The notes: generated by a model from the sequence alone, not told the origin. DNA of 64,000 bases from Gemmatimonadota bacterium (GCA_029262115.1 JAJCZZ010000012.1:17480-81479); one strand, 5' to 3'. Counted from the first letter of the stretch, positions 8,475-17,128 are shown. Numbers and translations are program-made.

Positions 8475-10009
8475 CGCCGGCCTCCCGTGGGCTCCGGCAG
8501 GGCATGGCACTCGATGCAGTTCTCTTCCGGCCTGTGGTCCTCCATGTCCTGGTGGCAGGACACGCAGAAGTCTCGTGTCCGTGGGATCGCCGCCACCCGG
8601 GGCGGCGCCTCCACATGGCACGTCACGCAGTCCACGTGCGCATCGACCGTATGCGCGTCGTCCGGAGGATCAAGGTGGCACGACGCGCACCTCACGTCTG
8701 GCTCATGATGCTCCTCGTGGCAGCCCACACAGCTGACGTCCTCCGCCGACAGGATGGTGCCTTCCGTATGGCAGGACGCGCAGTTCACCGCCGCGTGGGA
8801 GGGATGGTCGAAGTCCATCGAGCGCGTGCCCGCGTCGCCGATGGAGGGAGTGAAGGGCCGTACGACCGGCAGGACCGCCTCGGGGGTTTCGCCGGCGGAA
8901 TGGCAGCTCGTGCAATCCCCGACGACTGGCTCCGTGTGGTGGCACGAGAGGCAGTCCTGGGGTGACGACAACGTCACCTGACCATGGCTTTCGACGGTCT
9001 CATGACACGAGGCACAGTCCACGTCGGTGTGCTGTGAGTGGTCGAAGTCGCGCGTGACTCCAGGCGCGCTCGCCTGTGTGTCCTGGTGACAGGCGGCGCA
9101 TTCACTGCCGTCCACCGTGAACACATGCGCGGTGTGGCAAACGCTGCAGTCGGCGACGGTCTCATCGGAGAGGCCGACGTGATGGGGAGTCAAGCCCACC
9201 GGGTCGGCGTGGCACTGGGCGGTCGCGCAGGTCTGGACCGCTTCCGCGGGCGCGCTCTGCGCGTGCGGGTTGTGGCAGGCTCCGCACGACTGCTCGTGCG
9301 GCTCGTCGTCGGGCATGTCCACCAGGAGCTGCATTTCGTGGCACGCCAGGCATTCGTTCTGCTGCGGGCGCATGGCCGTAGCCAACTCGCCCGAGCCGAC
9401 GTCCGCATTGAAGCCGTGACACGAGGCGCAATGGATGGTCAGGTCGCTCATGCGACCCAACTGGATGTCCACGTCCGTATGGCACCCCGACTGCGCGCAC
9501 GTCTTGTCCGTGGCCGCGAATTCGTGCACCGACGTCGAATGACAGCGCACACACGCCAGGTCCTGCAATTCCGAGTCGTCGGACTCGAAGTGGACGCGGT
9601 GCCCCGCCGTGTTGGCGATGTCCTCCCATTCCTCGGACCCCGCGTTCACGTGGCACCCTTCGCACTTGGCGTTTTCCACCTCCGCATGCACCCCGAGGCT
9701 ATCCGGGTTCTCCAGGATCTGGGTGAGCCCCATCTGCGAGCGGGCCAGCAGCGTGGGCTTGTGGCACTCCTTGCACCCCAGGTCGGCGTGCGCGCTCGCC
9801 GCGAAACGCTCGTACGGGTCCTGCATCAGGTGGCACGACAGGCAGAACTCGTTGTCGTGTTCGATCCAATCGTAGGTGCGGTAGCCCAGGGCCGCGGAAC
9901 CGGCTACGAGCGCGAGCCCCGCAACCACGAGGCCCGCCATCGCGGGCCCCGAGAGTGCCGAAAGGCGGCGCCTCACCCGAGACGCCGCCCCCCGCGTCCT
10001 ACCGGACAC
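8471..10009 (-). CDS. membrane-anchored multihaem cytochrome c, NapC-like N-terminus, about 20 haem sites
   Basis: 512 residues. One membrane helix at about residues 22-44 is followed by FCLSCHLMQDPYERF and LGCKECHKP, resembling the start of NapC/NirT quinol-oxidising cytochromes. I count eighteen CxxCH motifs plus two CxxxxCH motifs (CAQSGCH and CATAQCH), up to 20 haems. The C-terminal half repeats FDH-x-x-H-x-x-V-x-CASCH modules. A plausible role is to take electrons from the quinol pool or an inner-membrane donor and pass them to the periplasmic and outer-membrane partners encoded downstream. It is 24 bp behind the 9-haem lipoprotein gene and overlaps the barrel gene by 4 bp. Confidence 0.85.
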   Translation of the reverse strand: MSGRTRGAASRVRRRLSALSGPAMAGLVVAGLALVAGSAALGYRTYDWIEHDNEFCLSCHLMQDPYERFAASAHADLGCKECHKPTLLARSQMGLTQILENPDSLGVHAEVENAKCEGCHVNAGSEEWEDIANTAGHRVHFESDDSELQDLACVRCHSTSVHEFAATDKTCAQSGCHTDVDIQLGRMSDLTIHCASCHGFNADVGSGELATAMRPQQNECLACHEMQLLVDMPDDEPHEQSCGACHNPHAQSAPAEAVQTCATAQCHADPVGLTPHHVGLSDETVADCSVCHTAHVFTVDGSECAACHQDTQASAPGVTRDFDHSQHTDVDCASCHETVESHGQVTLSSPQDCLSCHHTEPVVGDCTSCHSAGETPEAVLPVVRPFTPSIGDAGTRSMDFDHPSHAAVNCASCHTEGTILSAEDVSCVGCHEEHHEPDVRCASCHLDPPDDAHTVDAHVDCVTCHVEAPPRVAAIPRTRDFCVSCHQDMEDHRPEENCIECHALPEPTGGRR

Positions 10010-10033
10010 GATCAGTCCCGAGCCCCGGAGGGC

Positions 10034-11470
10034 TCAATCCTGCCCCGCCGTGCTCCCACCCAGGATCCGCTGCATGTTCAGGTGGGTGGAGCTGGTGAGG
10101 CCGTACTCCTCCTTCACTTCGCGGATCGAGGCAATCAGAAGTGCCTCCGTGAGAACCGGGTTGTGCACGGCAGACCCACCGATGCGCGCCAGATCGGCGT
10201 TGAACTTCGATCCTTCGCCGACGGTGTAACGGCTATCATCGGTGCTGAACTCGCTCTCCGGCACCTGCGCCAGGAGCGCTTCAAGTTCGTCCGCGAGGCT
10301 GTTCAGGCGTGACTGCGCGTTCGCCAGCAGCGCTCGCGCCGTATTCTCCGTGCCGTGACAGCCTGCGGTCGTGCACGTCTGGAACGTCTTCTCGGACTCC
10401 TCGCACGCCCCACCCGCGACCGGCTTCCCGGTCGGGTCCAGGCACGGTACGGCCTCGAATACATGCCCCGTGGCCTGGAACGTGAAGTCACCTGTGGCCG
10501 CATCGGTCACGGTGAAGGAGTTCACGTGGCAGCCCGCGCACAGACGTGGGTTCCGCTCCGACCCGTGCGTCGCCACGATGGGCCCGTTGAACTCCAGCGA
10601 CGGCGGCCACCACCCCGCCGTACCGACCAGGAGCGGTCCTTGCGGTGAATGCGGACCACGGAACGAGGTCGGGTCCGGCGTGCCACGCTTGTGGTGGCAG
10701 CGCATACAAAGGTTCTGCTCCTCGTTCGCCACGTCGATCGGGAAGCGGAGCTGAGCCGTGTTCTCCGAGCCGTGCGGGTCGTGACAGACCGCGCAGGTGA
10801 TGGCCATGTGCTCACCGGGCTGTTCCAACGACGCCTTCTCGATGTAATCGGCGTCGACGCCCCACGTCTTCAGCGCGCCCTCACCCGTATGGCAGGATTC
10901 GCACTCCGCGCGGCCGGCGGGGAATGCATTCACGCTCCCGTGCGCCGACTGTGACCACTCCTCGACGAACGGATGGTGCGTGCCTTGGTGGCACTCCGCG
11001 CACCCCTGCGTCAGATCCTGTCCAACCGCCATCGAGGCAAACGGCTGCGTCGCCTCCGGATCCGTAACGTGGTCGAGTCCCGGCCCATGGCAACTTTCGC
11101 ACGACACGTCATGATAGCGATCCTCGCCCGTGGCCTCGAAGCCGGCCACGCCCTCGATGAGGTTGCCGTTCTCCCCCACCGTGTGGCACCCGTTGCAGAA
11201 CTCCTGCTGCCCCCCGCTGTTGACGAGTGTGGCCCAGGCGTCCGAGTGCTGTGAGCCTTCCCACTGCGACTGCGTACCGACGTGGCAGTTGCCGCACGTG
11301 GTTGTCTTGTTCGCCTGGTCGCTGTATCCGAGAAAGCCCATCGCCTGCGTCAGCGGCTCCTCGAAGAGCTCTCGATCCTGAAACACGATCTTCTCGTCGA
11401 CGCACGCCGCTGCGAAAAGCGCAGCGAGTGCCGGTAGGACAAGCGCGAATCTTTTGGCTCGCGTGATCAT
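10034..11470 (-). CDS. multihaem cytochrome c lipoprotein with about 9 haem sites
   Basis: 478 residues, first gene of the cytochrome operon. The lipoprotein signal KRFALVLPALAALFAAAC places the lipidated Cys near residue 23. Eight CxxCH motifs (CGNCH, CNGCH, CESCH, CAECH, CESCH, CAVCH, CMRCH, CAGCH) and one CxxxxCH (CTTAGCH) follow. The pattern GSQHSDAW, SCESCHGPG and CAVCHDPHG resembles the cytochrome c554/octahaem family. The last 110 residues lack Cys and look helical (ALLANAQSRLNSLADELEAL). A lipid anchor suggests the periplasmic or outer face of the outer membrane. The ATG at 11470 is preceded by AGAGGACC. Confidence 0.85.
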   Translation of the reverse strand: MITRAKRFALVLPALAALFAAACVDEKIVFQDRELFEEPLTQAMGFLGYSDQANKTTTCGNCHVGTQSQWEGSQHSDAWATLVNSGGQQEFCNGCHTVGENGNLIEGVAGFEATGEDRYHDVSCESCHGPGLDHVTDPEATQPFASMAVGQDLTQGCAECHQGTHHPFVEEWSQSAHGSVNAFPAGRAECESCHTGEGALKTWGVDADYIEKASLEQPGEHMAITCAVCHDPHGSENTAQLRFPIDVANEEQNLCMRCHHKRGTPDPTSFRGPHSPQGPLLVGTAGWWPPSLEFNGPIVATHGSERNPRLCAGCHVNSFTVTDAATGDFTFQATGHVFEAVPCLDPTGKPVAGGACEESEKTFQTCTTAGCHGTENTARALLANAQSRLNSLADELEALLAQVPESEFSTDDSRYTVGEGSKFNADLARIGGSAVHNPVLTEALLIASIREVKEEYGLTSSTHLNMQRILGGSTAGQD

Positions 11471-11533
11471 GGTCCTCTGCCATCTCCCTTGTCCGGTTGC
11501 GCCGGACGTCCGTTCCCCATCCGTAGACTTACG

Positions 11534-11561
11534 TATATAAGGGTAGGGATCGCGCGGGCAA
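11534..11561 (-). promoter_or_regulatory. candidate sigma70 promoter of the cytochrome operon
   Basis: On the minus strand, TTGCCC (11561-11556) and TATATA (11539-11534) are separated by 16 bp, close to the -35/-10 consensus. Transcription would start about 57 bp before the first cytochrome gene. The leader contains a small stem TCCGG-loop-CCGGA. Seen in sequence; activity untested. Confidence 0.5.
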
Positions 11562-11580
11562 GACGCTGTGGGGAGATCCC

Positions 11581-12099
11581 CTATTTCGTATCCTGCCGAG
11601 ACGGAACGGCGAGATGACCGCCTGCGATCGCCCGGAGGACGTCCATGGTCGTGACGATACCGACCAGTCTCTGGCCATCGAGGACCACCGCCCGATGGAT
11701 ACGGCCTCGCGAGAGAAACTCCGCCAACTCCTTCACGGACGTGGACGGACTCACGCCGAAGCTCACATCGGTCATGATATCGGCGACCGTCATCACGTCC
11801 CGTGTGGAGGCGTCGACACGCGACCAGTCGAGAACCATCAAGTCGGGTTCGTCGGGCAGGTGGTAGGAGTGCTCCACGTCGGGCAAGCCGCTATGCTCTA
11901 CCAGGTCCAGGGTGGAGTCGTCGGCCGCCTTGCGAATGATGTCGGTTGCGGACACCACTCCAACGAGGGCACCATCTTCGGTGACAACCGGAGCCCCCGA
12001 TATGTCCCGATCGGACAGGAAGCGAGTCAACTCGCGGAGGGTGGCGTCGGGGCGAACCGACGCGACGTTACGCTGCATGATGTCGGAAACGGTTCTCAT
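11581..12099 (-). CDS. tandem CBS-domain protein
   Basis: 172 residues from ATG 12099 (MRTVSDIMQRNVASVRPDAT). Two CBS domains, residues about 5-60 (SDIM...GVVSATDIIRKA) and about 98-158 (ADIM...GIVTTMDVLRAI), with a 40-residue linker between them. CBS pairs bind adenosyl ligands such as AMP, ATP or SAM and tune the activity of partner proteins. As a stand-alone CBS protein its partner cannot be read. It is divergent from the histidine kinase gene across a 120-bp spacer, so redox or energy signalling is plausible. The open frame continues upstream of the chosen start but without a domain. Confidence 0.8.
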   Translation of the reverse strand: MRTVSDIMQRNVASVRPDATLRELTRFLSDRDISGAPVVTEDGALVGVVSATDIIRKAADDSTLDLVEHSGLPDVEHSYHLPDEPDLMVLDWSRVDASTRDVMTVADIMTDVSFGVSPSTSVKELAEFLSRGRIHRAVVLDGQRLVGIVTTMDVLRAIAGGHLAVPSRQDTK

Positions 12100-12141
12100 C
12101 CGGGTAGACTCCAGTGGAGAGGTGAGCAGGACCGGCACGAC

Positions 12142-12153
12142 GTGTGGCCACAC
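12142..12153. promoter_or_regulatory. 12-bp perfect palindrome in a divergent promoter region
   Basis: GTGTGGCCACAC lies about midway in the 120-bp spacer between the CBS gene and the histidine kinase gene. It is the only perfect palindrome I see there and could be a binding site for a dimeric regulator such as the LuxR-type protein encoded downstream. Position is seen; function is inference. Confidence 0.3.
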
Positions 12154-12219
12154 AACCCAAGTTAGGTCGCTGACCCGACTTCCTCCGTGGGGAAATCCAC
12201 TCACTCGACGTAGGGAGCC

Positions 12220-13239
12220 ATGAGCCACTACCGAAATATCTTCGAGGCCTCGCCCGACGGCGTGCTGATCGTTGATTCGGGCGGCGTCATCCTGGAGGTC
12301 AACCGGAAGACGACGGACCTCTTCGGCTGGACCGAGGCTGAGCTGGTGGGCTCCGCCGTGGAGAAGCTCATTCCAGAAGCCATTCGGGAACGACATCGTG
12401 CGCACCGGGACGCCTACGTGCAGCGTCCACATCCGAGGGATATGGGCATCGGAGTCCTCCTTCAGGCGGTCCGCAAGGACGGCTCGACCTTCCCGGTCGA
12501 AATTGCACTGTCCCCCCTGCCGGATTCGTCCACCGAATCCGTTCGTGTCGTGGCAACCATTCGCGACGTCACGGAGAGGATTCGACTGCGCGACTTCGGA
12601 GCGGCGGCACTTCGCGCGACCGAAGACGAACGGAAGAGGGTCGCTCAGGAGTTGCACGACGACACGAGCCAACATCTCGCCGCCATCCTAATTCGCCTTC
12701 GGCTCGCTGAGCGGAATGCGGGTGACGACACCCGCGCGCTACTCGAAGAGGTCCGCCACGATCTCATGGAGACGTCCGAGGGGATCCGACGGATCGCCCG
12801 AGGTCTTCGACCCCCGGAACTCGAAGAGGCGGGCCTGGAAGCCGCCGTGCGTGGACGCGTACGCGAGTTCCGCAGGTCGAGCGGTATCCCCGTCCTGGTG
12901 GAGATCGAGGACGCCGGGGACCTGGATCCCGTCTCGCAACTCGTCCTCTATCGCGTCGTCCAGGAGGCACTCCACAACACGGCACGACACTCGCGAGCCA
13001 CACACGCGCATGTTCACATCGGAAGAACGGGTGACCACGTGTTCGTCGAAGTGGGTGACGACGGCGTAGGCTTCGACCTGGCGGACCACGACCACGGGAC
13101 CCTGGGGATGGGACTCATGGGCATGCGGGAGCGCGTGGCTTCAGTCTCAGGCCGCATCACGATCGAGAGCGCTCCCCTCGAGGGAACCACGGTCAAGGCG
13201 CGACTTCCCTGCCGCACGCCGAGGATTGCCCGTGTCTAA
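12220..13239 (+). CDS. PAS-domain sensor histidine kinase, NarX/DegS (HisKA_3) type
   Basis: 339 residues. Residues about 1-120 form a PAS domain ([20 protein letters not shown] ... RDVTERIR). Residues about 137-205 form the HisKA_3 dimerisation domain, with phosphoacceptor His146 in [14 protein letters not shown]. Residues about 240-330 form the ATPase domain with N box [10 protein letters not shown] and G boxes GDDGVGFD and [11 protein letters not shown]. No membrane helix, so it is a soluble sensor, possibly of redox or a small ligand through PAS. The next gene is its response regulator, overlapping by 8 bp. The ATG follows a GGGAGCC ribosome binding site. Confidence 0.9.
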   Translation: MSHYRNIFEASPDGVLIVDSGGVILEVNRKTTDLFGWTEAELVGSAVEKLIPEAIRERHRAHRDAYVQRPHPRDMGIGVLLQAVRKDGSTFPVEIALSPLPDSSTESVRVVATIRDVTERIRLRDFGAAALRATEDERKRVAQELHDDTSQHLAAILIRLRLAERNAGDDTRALLEEVRHDLMETSEGIRRIARGLRPPELEEAGLEAAVRGRVREFRRSSGIPVLVEIEDAGDLDPVSQLVLYRVVQEALHNTARHSRATHAHVHIGRTGDHVFVEVGDDGVGFDLADHDHGTLGMGLMGMRERVASVSGRITIESAPLEGTTVKARLPCRTPRIARV

Positions 13240-13879
13240 GGTTCGCGTCCTCCTGGTTGACGACCACCGTGTGTGCCGAACCGGCGTTCGGGCGCTCATC
13301 GAGACCGAGGCGCATGCCGAGGTCGTCGGGGAAGCGGACGACGGCGAGCAAGCCGTGGAGATGGCGCTCGCGCTGAAGCCCGACGTGATCGTCATGGATC
13401 TGTCGATGCCGGAGATGAACGGCCTGGAGGCTACCCGCAGGATCAACGCCCTCGGGCTCGGCTCCCGGGTGCTGATCCTGACCGTTCACGGGGAGGAGGA
13501 GTACCTCATTCCGGTCATCGACGCCGGCGCGTGTGGATATGTCACGAAGATCGCGGCACACCGTGACCTGGGCCGGGCGCTCGACATCGTAGCGCGGGGC
13601 GAGGTGTACCTCCCACCCAACGCGACCAAGATGATCCTCAACGAGTATCGCTCCTCGGACGACGAGAGTTCACGCCTTCGGTCGCTGTCACCCCGCGAGC
13701 GCGAGGTCCTCGCGCTCACCGCCGAGGGGTACAGTTCGCGCGAGGTCGGAGAGCGGCTGTTCATCTCTCCGAAGACCGTGGAGACCCACCGGTCTCGGAT
13801 CATGTCCAAGATCGGCCTCAGCCACCGCGCCGAACTCGTCCGTTTCGCGCTGAAGGTCGGACTCCTCAAGCAGCCGTAG
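13232..13879 (+). CDS. NarL/LuxR-family response regulator
   Basis: 215 residues. The receiver domain (residues 1-120) carries DD at 10-11, phosphoacceptor Asp56 ([13 protein letters not shown]) and Lys in YVTKIAAH. The C-terminal LuxR-type helix-turn-helix (about 150-210) reads [20 protein letters not shown] and [16 protein letters not shown]. The GTG start at 13232 is preferred because GAGG lies seven bases upstream; a TTG two codons earlier is also open. It overlaps the kinase stop, so the two are translationally coupled and form a cytoplasmic two-component pair. Targets are unknown. Confidence 0.9.
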   Translation: MSKVRVLLVDDHRVCRTGVRALIETEAHAEVVGEADDGEQAVEMALALKPDVIVMDLSMPEMNGLEATRRINALGLGSRVLILTVHGEEEYLIPVIDAGACGYVTKIAAHRDLGRALDIVARGEVYLPPNATKMILNEYRSSDDESSRLRSLSPREREVLALTAEGYSSREVGERLFISPKTVETHRSRIMSKIGLSHRAELVRFALKVGLLKQP

Positions 13880-13900
13880 GACGACCGAACACCCATCGCC

Positions 13901-13928
13901 TTGACATGCAACTATATGGTTGCATATT
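13901..13928 (+). promoter_or_regulatory. arsR-type promoter with palindromic operator
   Basis: A perfect -35 TTGACA (13901-13906) and a -10-like CATATT (13923-13928) flank a perfect inverted repeat: ATGCAAC (13906-13912), six-base centre TATATG, GTTGCAT (13919-13925). A repressor bound there would block polymerase, which fits autorepression by the ArsR-type protein encoded directly after. The start codon at 13934 is only five bases past the -10, so the transcript may be leaderless or nearly so. Confidence 0.7.
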
Positions 13929-13933
13929 GCAGC

Positions 13934-14266
13934 ATGAGCGATGTCTTCTCGGCACTGGCCGACCCCACCCGACGTTCGATTCTCGACCGGCTACGTGCCG
14001 ATCCCGAGCTGACCGTGAACGAACTGGCCGAGCCGCTCAAGATGTCCCGTCAGGCCGTCACGAAGCACCTCGACCAGCTCGAGCGAGCCGGCCTGGTTGC
14101 AAGCGAGCGACGGGGACGGGAGCGGCGGCACCGGCTGATCGTGGATCCCCTCAGGGACGTGGACGACTGGCTCGCGCCGTACGCCGCCGAATGGGATCGC
14201 CGCCTCGCTCGCCTCAAGGCCCATGTGGATGGAGCCGAACCCCCCGCAACGGAGGACGGAAGATGA
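13934..14266 (+). CDS. ArsR-family winged-helix transcriptional regulator
   Basis: 110 residues. It opens SDVFSALADPTRRSILDRL, the standard start of the ArsR winged helix. The recognition helix is MSRQAVTKHLDQLERAGLV and the wing ERRGRERRHRL. It has no metal-binding Cys pair, so it belongs to the group usually paired with SRPBCC (AHSA1) proteins rather than the metal sensors. The next gene is such a protein and starts inside this stop codon (ATGA). A palindrome between its -35 and -10 suggests autoregulation. The frame is open further upstream, but the ATG at 13934 fits the family length. Confidence 0.88.
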   Translation: MSDVFSALADPTRRSILDRLRADPELTVNELAEPLKMSRQAVTKHLDQLERAGLVASERRGRERRHRLIVDPLRDVDDWLAPYAAEWDRRLARLKAHVDGAEPPATEDGR

Positions 14267-15000
14267 CCGAACGTGTGATCGAAAAGCAGGTGGAGTTCAC
14301 GGCGCCCCTCGCACGAGTGTGGCGCGCACTGACGGACTCCGGCGAGATCGGGTCCTGGTTCTCCGACTCGGCGGACTTCGAGCCCGTGGAAGGGTACGAC
14401 GGGAGCGTCACCTGGCACGACCATGGCACCTTCGCGCTTCGTGTCGAGATCGTGGACCCGCCGAAGAAGCTCGCTTGGCGGTGGTCGCACGAGTCCGGTG
14501 TGCCGATCGATGCCGACGTGGCGACCCTTGTGGAGTGGACCCTGACCGAGCGGGAGGACGGCGGCACGCTCCTGTCGGTGCGCGAGTCTGGATTCGCCAC
14601 GGATGAGCGTCGCGAGGAGAATGAAGGGGGATGGACGCAGGAACTCGGGCACCTCCTTTCATTCGTCGAGCCGAGTCGAGGGCCAAGCCTGCTCGGAAAC
14701 AACGACGTGGCCATCCACGTCGACGATCTGGACGCGGCCGAGGCGTTCTATGTGCGTGGGCTGGGACTCCCGCTCGTGGCACGCACGGACGGGTATCTGG
14801 AGATCGACGCGGGCGCGTTCCGCCTCTGGGTCAACCAGTCGGATGGCCCGCCCGGCTTCATACCTTCGTTCGACGTAGCCGACCGCGACGCGGCACTGGC
14901 CCGCTTGCGGGGGGCGGGGGCATCCGTGTCCCAGCACGGACGGAACAGCTACGCCGCTGACCCCTTCGGAAACCCGATCGACGTGGTCCAGACCGGTTGA
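14263..15000 (+). CDS. fusion of SRPBCC (AHSA1-like) domain and glyoxalase/VOC domain
   Basis: 245 residues. Residues 1-140 form an AHSA1/START-like hydrophobic-ligand domain (IEKQVEFTAPLARVWRALTD, DPPKKLAWRWSH, GGTLLSVRESGF). Residues about 145-245 form a single VOC/glyoxalase-like module (NDVAIHVDDLDAAEAFYVRG, YAADPFGNPIDVVQTG). Both domains are common alone behind ArsR genes; here they are one polypeptide. Metal-ligand residues of the VOC half are not clear, so it may bind rather than convert a ligand. It is translationally coupled to the ArsR gene, which probably controls it. Substrate unknown. Confidence 0.82.
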   Translation: MTERVIEKQVEFTAPLARVWRALTDSGEIGSWFSDSADFEPVEGYDGSVTWHDHGTFALRVEIVDPPKKLAWRWSHESGVPIDADVATLVEWTLTEREDGGTLLSVRESGFATDERREENEGGWTQELGHLLSFVEPSRGPSLLGNNDVAIHVDDLDAAEAFYVRGLGLPLVARTDGYLEIDAGAFRLWVNQSDGPPGFIPSFDVADRDAALARLRGAGASVSQHGRNSYAADPFGNPIDVVQTG

Positions 15001-15144
15001 AGCTGCCGGAGGGCCTCCCGGTCGGGACGTTCCGCGGAACCGGCACCGTCGGTGCGCGTTACTACATCATGCTTCATCGGGCGTTCGCCGATGAAGTCTC
15101 GGGAGGTCCGGGCAGGCCGACGCAGTTCAGTGGGGAGATGAAGG

Positions 15145-16641
15145 ATGACGGGATCGAAGAGCGTTGCGTGGTCGCTGATGGTGCCGGTGCTACTCGCGTC
15201 GTGCGGCGGCGACGACCCGGTGACGCCAGGGCCGGTAGGCGTCGTGAATCAGGCGCCCACGGCGTCGTTCACGGCGGACGTCGCCGGCGGTCCGGCACCG
15301 CTCACCGTCCGCTTCGACGGCACGGGCTCGGCGGATCCCGACGGAACGATCGCGTCGTACGCGTGGAGCTTCGGAGACGGCGCGACCGGGACGGGCGCTA
15401 CGGTGGTGCATGTCTACACGGAGCCGGGGGCCTTTACACCCACCCTTACCGTAACCGACCAACGCGGAGCCACGGCGAACACAACGGGGGACCGGATCAC
15501 GGTCAGCAGCCCGGCCGGGACGGGCTCGAACTCCATCAGCGGTATCGTCTGGCACGACGCGGATGCCGACGCCACCCGGGACGCCGACGAGGACGTGGTT
15601 CCGGACATGGTGGTCTTCCTCGATCTGAACGAGAATGCGGTCCGCGACTCGGGCGAGCCTTCTGCGGTAACGGACGACAACGGCGCGTATCTGTTCGAGG
15701 GGCTGGACAGTGGTCGGACCTATCGTGTGACCCAGGAATTGACGATCGGATGGACGAACACGGTCGCAGGTATCGGCGCCGCGGGTGTGGGCGCCGTGAC
15801 AACTCACGTCCAGGCGACGGCGGCGGGGCCGGTGCTGGCAGCGGCGGGGCCGGGCATGGCAGCGTCCAAGCCGGCGCGGATCATCGGCGGGCAGCAGGCC
15901 GCCGCGGGGGAGTTCCCGTTCCAGGTCGCCCTGCTCACCAACACCGACTTTCAGACGTGCGGAGGCACGTGGATCGCCGCCCGCTGGGTGCTCACGGCAT
16001 CGCACTGCGTAGACGGCGGCCTGGCCCCCTCGAGCCGAGTCGTGCTGGCGGGCACCGCAGACCTCCGCACGGGTGGCGAGCGCCTGGCCATCGAGCGCTT
16101 CATCCTCCACCCGAACTACTCGGCCACCGCGTTCGTCGAGAACGACATCGCGCTGATCGAACTGACCGAGGACTACATGTATCCTCGTGTCGAACTGCTC
16201 ACTCCGGACCGGGCGACGCGGGCTGCCCCGGGGGTCATGGCCACCGTGATTGGCTGGGGCCGGACCGGCATCAGCGCGGGAACCGGCTCGAGCGTCCTGA
16301 AGAAACTCACGGCGGCGATCATCTCCAACGATACCTGTACCACCACGCTCGGCCAGAACATCCTTCCCGTCACGATCTGCGCGGGCATGTCGGGCTCCAA
16401 CGAGAGCGTGTGCAACGGCGACTCGGGTGGCCCCCTCCTCGTCCCCTTCCGAGACCGGTGGCTCCAGACGGGTATCGTGAGCTTCGGGTCGAACATCTGC
16501 TTCCAGCCGACCGCGTTCGCGCGAGTGTCCGCGCTGATCGACTTCGTCCGCCAACACGTCGCCCCCGAGGCGTCGAAGTTCGCCGAGGTGGACTGGACGA
16601 CGGGAACCGATGTCCGTGTCGATTTTGGGGATTTTCGGTAG
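15145..16641 (+). CDS. secreted trypsin-like serine protease lipoprotein with PKD and SdrD-B-like domains
   Basis: 498 residues. The lipoprotein signal ends at Cys20 (SLMVPVLLASC). Residues about 36-122 form a PKD domain (APLTVRFDGTGSADPDG ... YAWSFGDG). Residues about 129-205 form a Cna-B/SdrD-like module (SGIVWHDADADATRDADED with acidic repeats likely to bind Ca). The chymotrypsin-fold protease follows, with a probable activation site R245/I246 (RIIGGQ). The triad is His287 (TASHC), Asp334 (NDIALIEL) and Ser427 (GDSGGP), all present. Likely an extracytoplasmic protease displayed on the cell surface. It is a single gene; the overlapping frame in another phase is a shadow. Confidence 0.88.
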   Translation: MTGSKSVAWSLMVPVLLASCGGDDPVTPGPVGVVNQAPTASFTADVAGGPAPLTVRFDGTGSADPDGTIASYAWSFGDGATGTGATVVHVYTEPGAFTPTLTVTDQRGATANTTGDRITVSSPAGTGSNSISGIVWHDADADATRDADEDVVPDMVVFLDLNENAVRDSGEPSAVTDDNGAYLFEGLDSGRTYRVTQELTIGWTNTVAGIGAAGVGAVTTHVQATAAGPVLAAAGPGMAASKPARIIGGQQAAAGEFPFQVALLTNTDFQTCGGTWIAARWVLTASHCVDGGLAPSSRVVLAGTADLRTGGERLAIERFILHPNYSATAFVENDIALIELTEDYMYPRVELLTPDRATRAAPGVMATVIGWGRTGISAGTGSSVLKKLTAAIISNDTCTTTLGQNILPVTICAGMSGSNESVCNGDSGGPLLVPFRDRWLQTGIVSFGSNICFQPTAFARVSALIDFVRQHVAPEASKFAEVDWTTGTDVRVDFGDFR

Positions 16642-16669
16642 GGGCCAGTCCGGTCAGGACTCCGCCCGC

Positions 16670-17128
16670 CTACGCCCCGAACTGCCGGAGATGGTGATCG
16701 ACGTGGCGGTATCCCCACCGTCCCCATTCGGCCGCCGTGAGGTCGCCGAGCGCGATGTGGGGCGCCAGACCGCGTCCGCCCGTTTCTCGAAACCGCCGCA
16801 TCTGTTCGCGTAGGGCGCTCACGTCCTCACCGAAGTCGCCCGGGGGCGTACCGGCCCTCTCCTGATCGGCCTCGGGCGCGGTCGGAACTCCCTTGGGCCA
16901 CGGGAGGGGGAGCGTCAGCGCGAAGACCCGCCCAACCGTCCGGTTGAAGAGCGTATCCGCCCGCGCCGCCGTCTTCCGTTCGCCAAGTATGATCTTGAAG
17001 GCATCGGTGAGGTGCAGAACGGCTTGGTGCGGCGTCATTCGGCCGAAGCGAGGAGAGGCGTCGGGGCGCAGTCGTTCGAGGCGGCGCTCCAATGCGGCGA
17101 ATTCCGCGTCGCGGAAGATGGTCTTCAT
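16670..17128 (-). CDS. DUF1569/DinB-like helical protein
   Basis: 152 residues, apparently cytoplasmic. It resembles the DUF1569 branch of the DinB superfamily: an N-terminal helix (FAALERRLERLRPDASPRFG), TPHQAVLHLTDAF with a conserved His, and GYRHVDHHLRQFG at the C-terminus with the His cluster that binds metal in DinB proteins. DinB-like proteins are metal-binding four-helix bundles, some of them thiol transferases; activity here is unknown. It converges on the protease gene with a 28-bp gap. Confidence 0.72.
   Translation of the reverse strand: MKTIFRDAEFAALERRLERLRPDASPRFGRMTPHQAVLHLTDAFKIILGERKTAARADTLFNRTVGRVFALTLPLPWPKGVPTAPEADQERAGTPPGDFGEDVSALREQMRRFRETGGRGLAPHIALGDLTAAEWGRWGYRHVDHHLRQFGA

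Noticed and set aside
11569..11580. Terminator after the CBS gene (GGGGATCTCCCC)
   Set aside because: Only a 4-bp stem with a tight loop and no U-run on the minus strand; too weak to list.
13906..14262. Upstream extension of the SRPBCC-VOC frame
   Set aside because: This part overlaps the ArsR gene in another phase; domain content begins at the ATG at 14263, which overlaps the arsR stop.
14997..16697. 566-codon plus-strand frame overlapping the trypsin-like gene
   Set aside because: Arg/Gly-rich translation without family features; the frame at 15145-16641 carries the signal peptide, PKD domain and catalytic triad.
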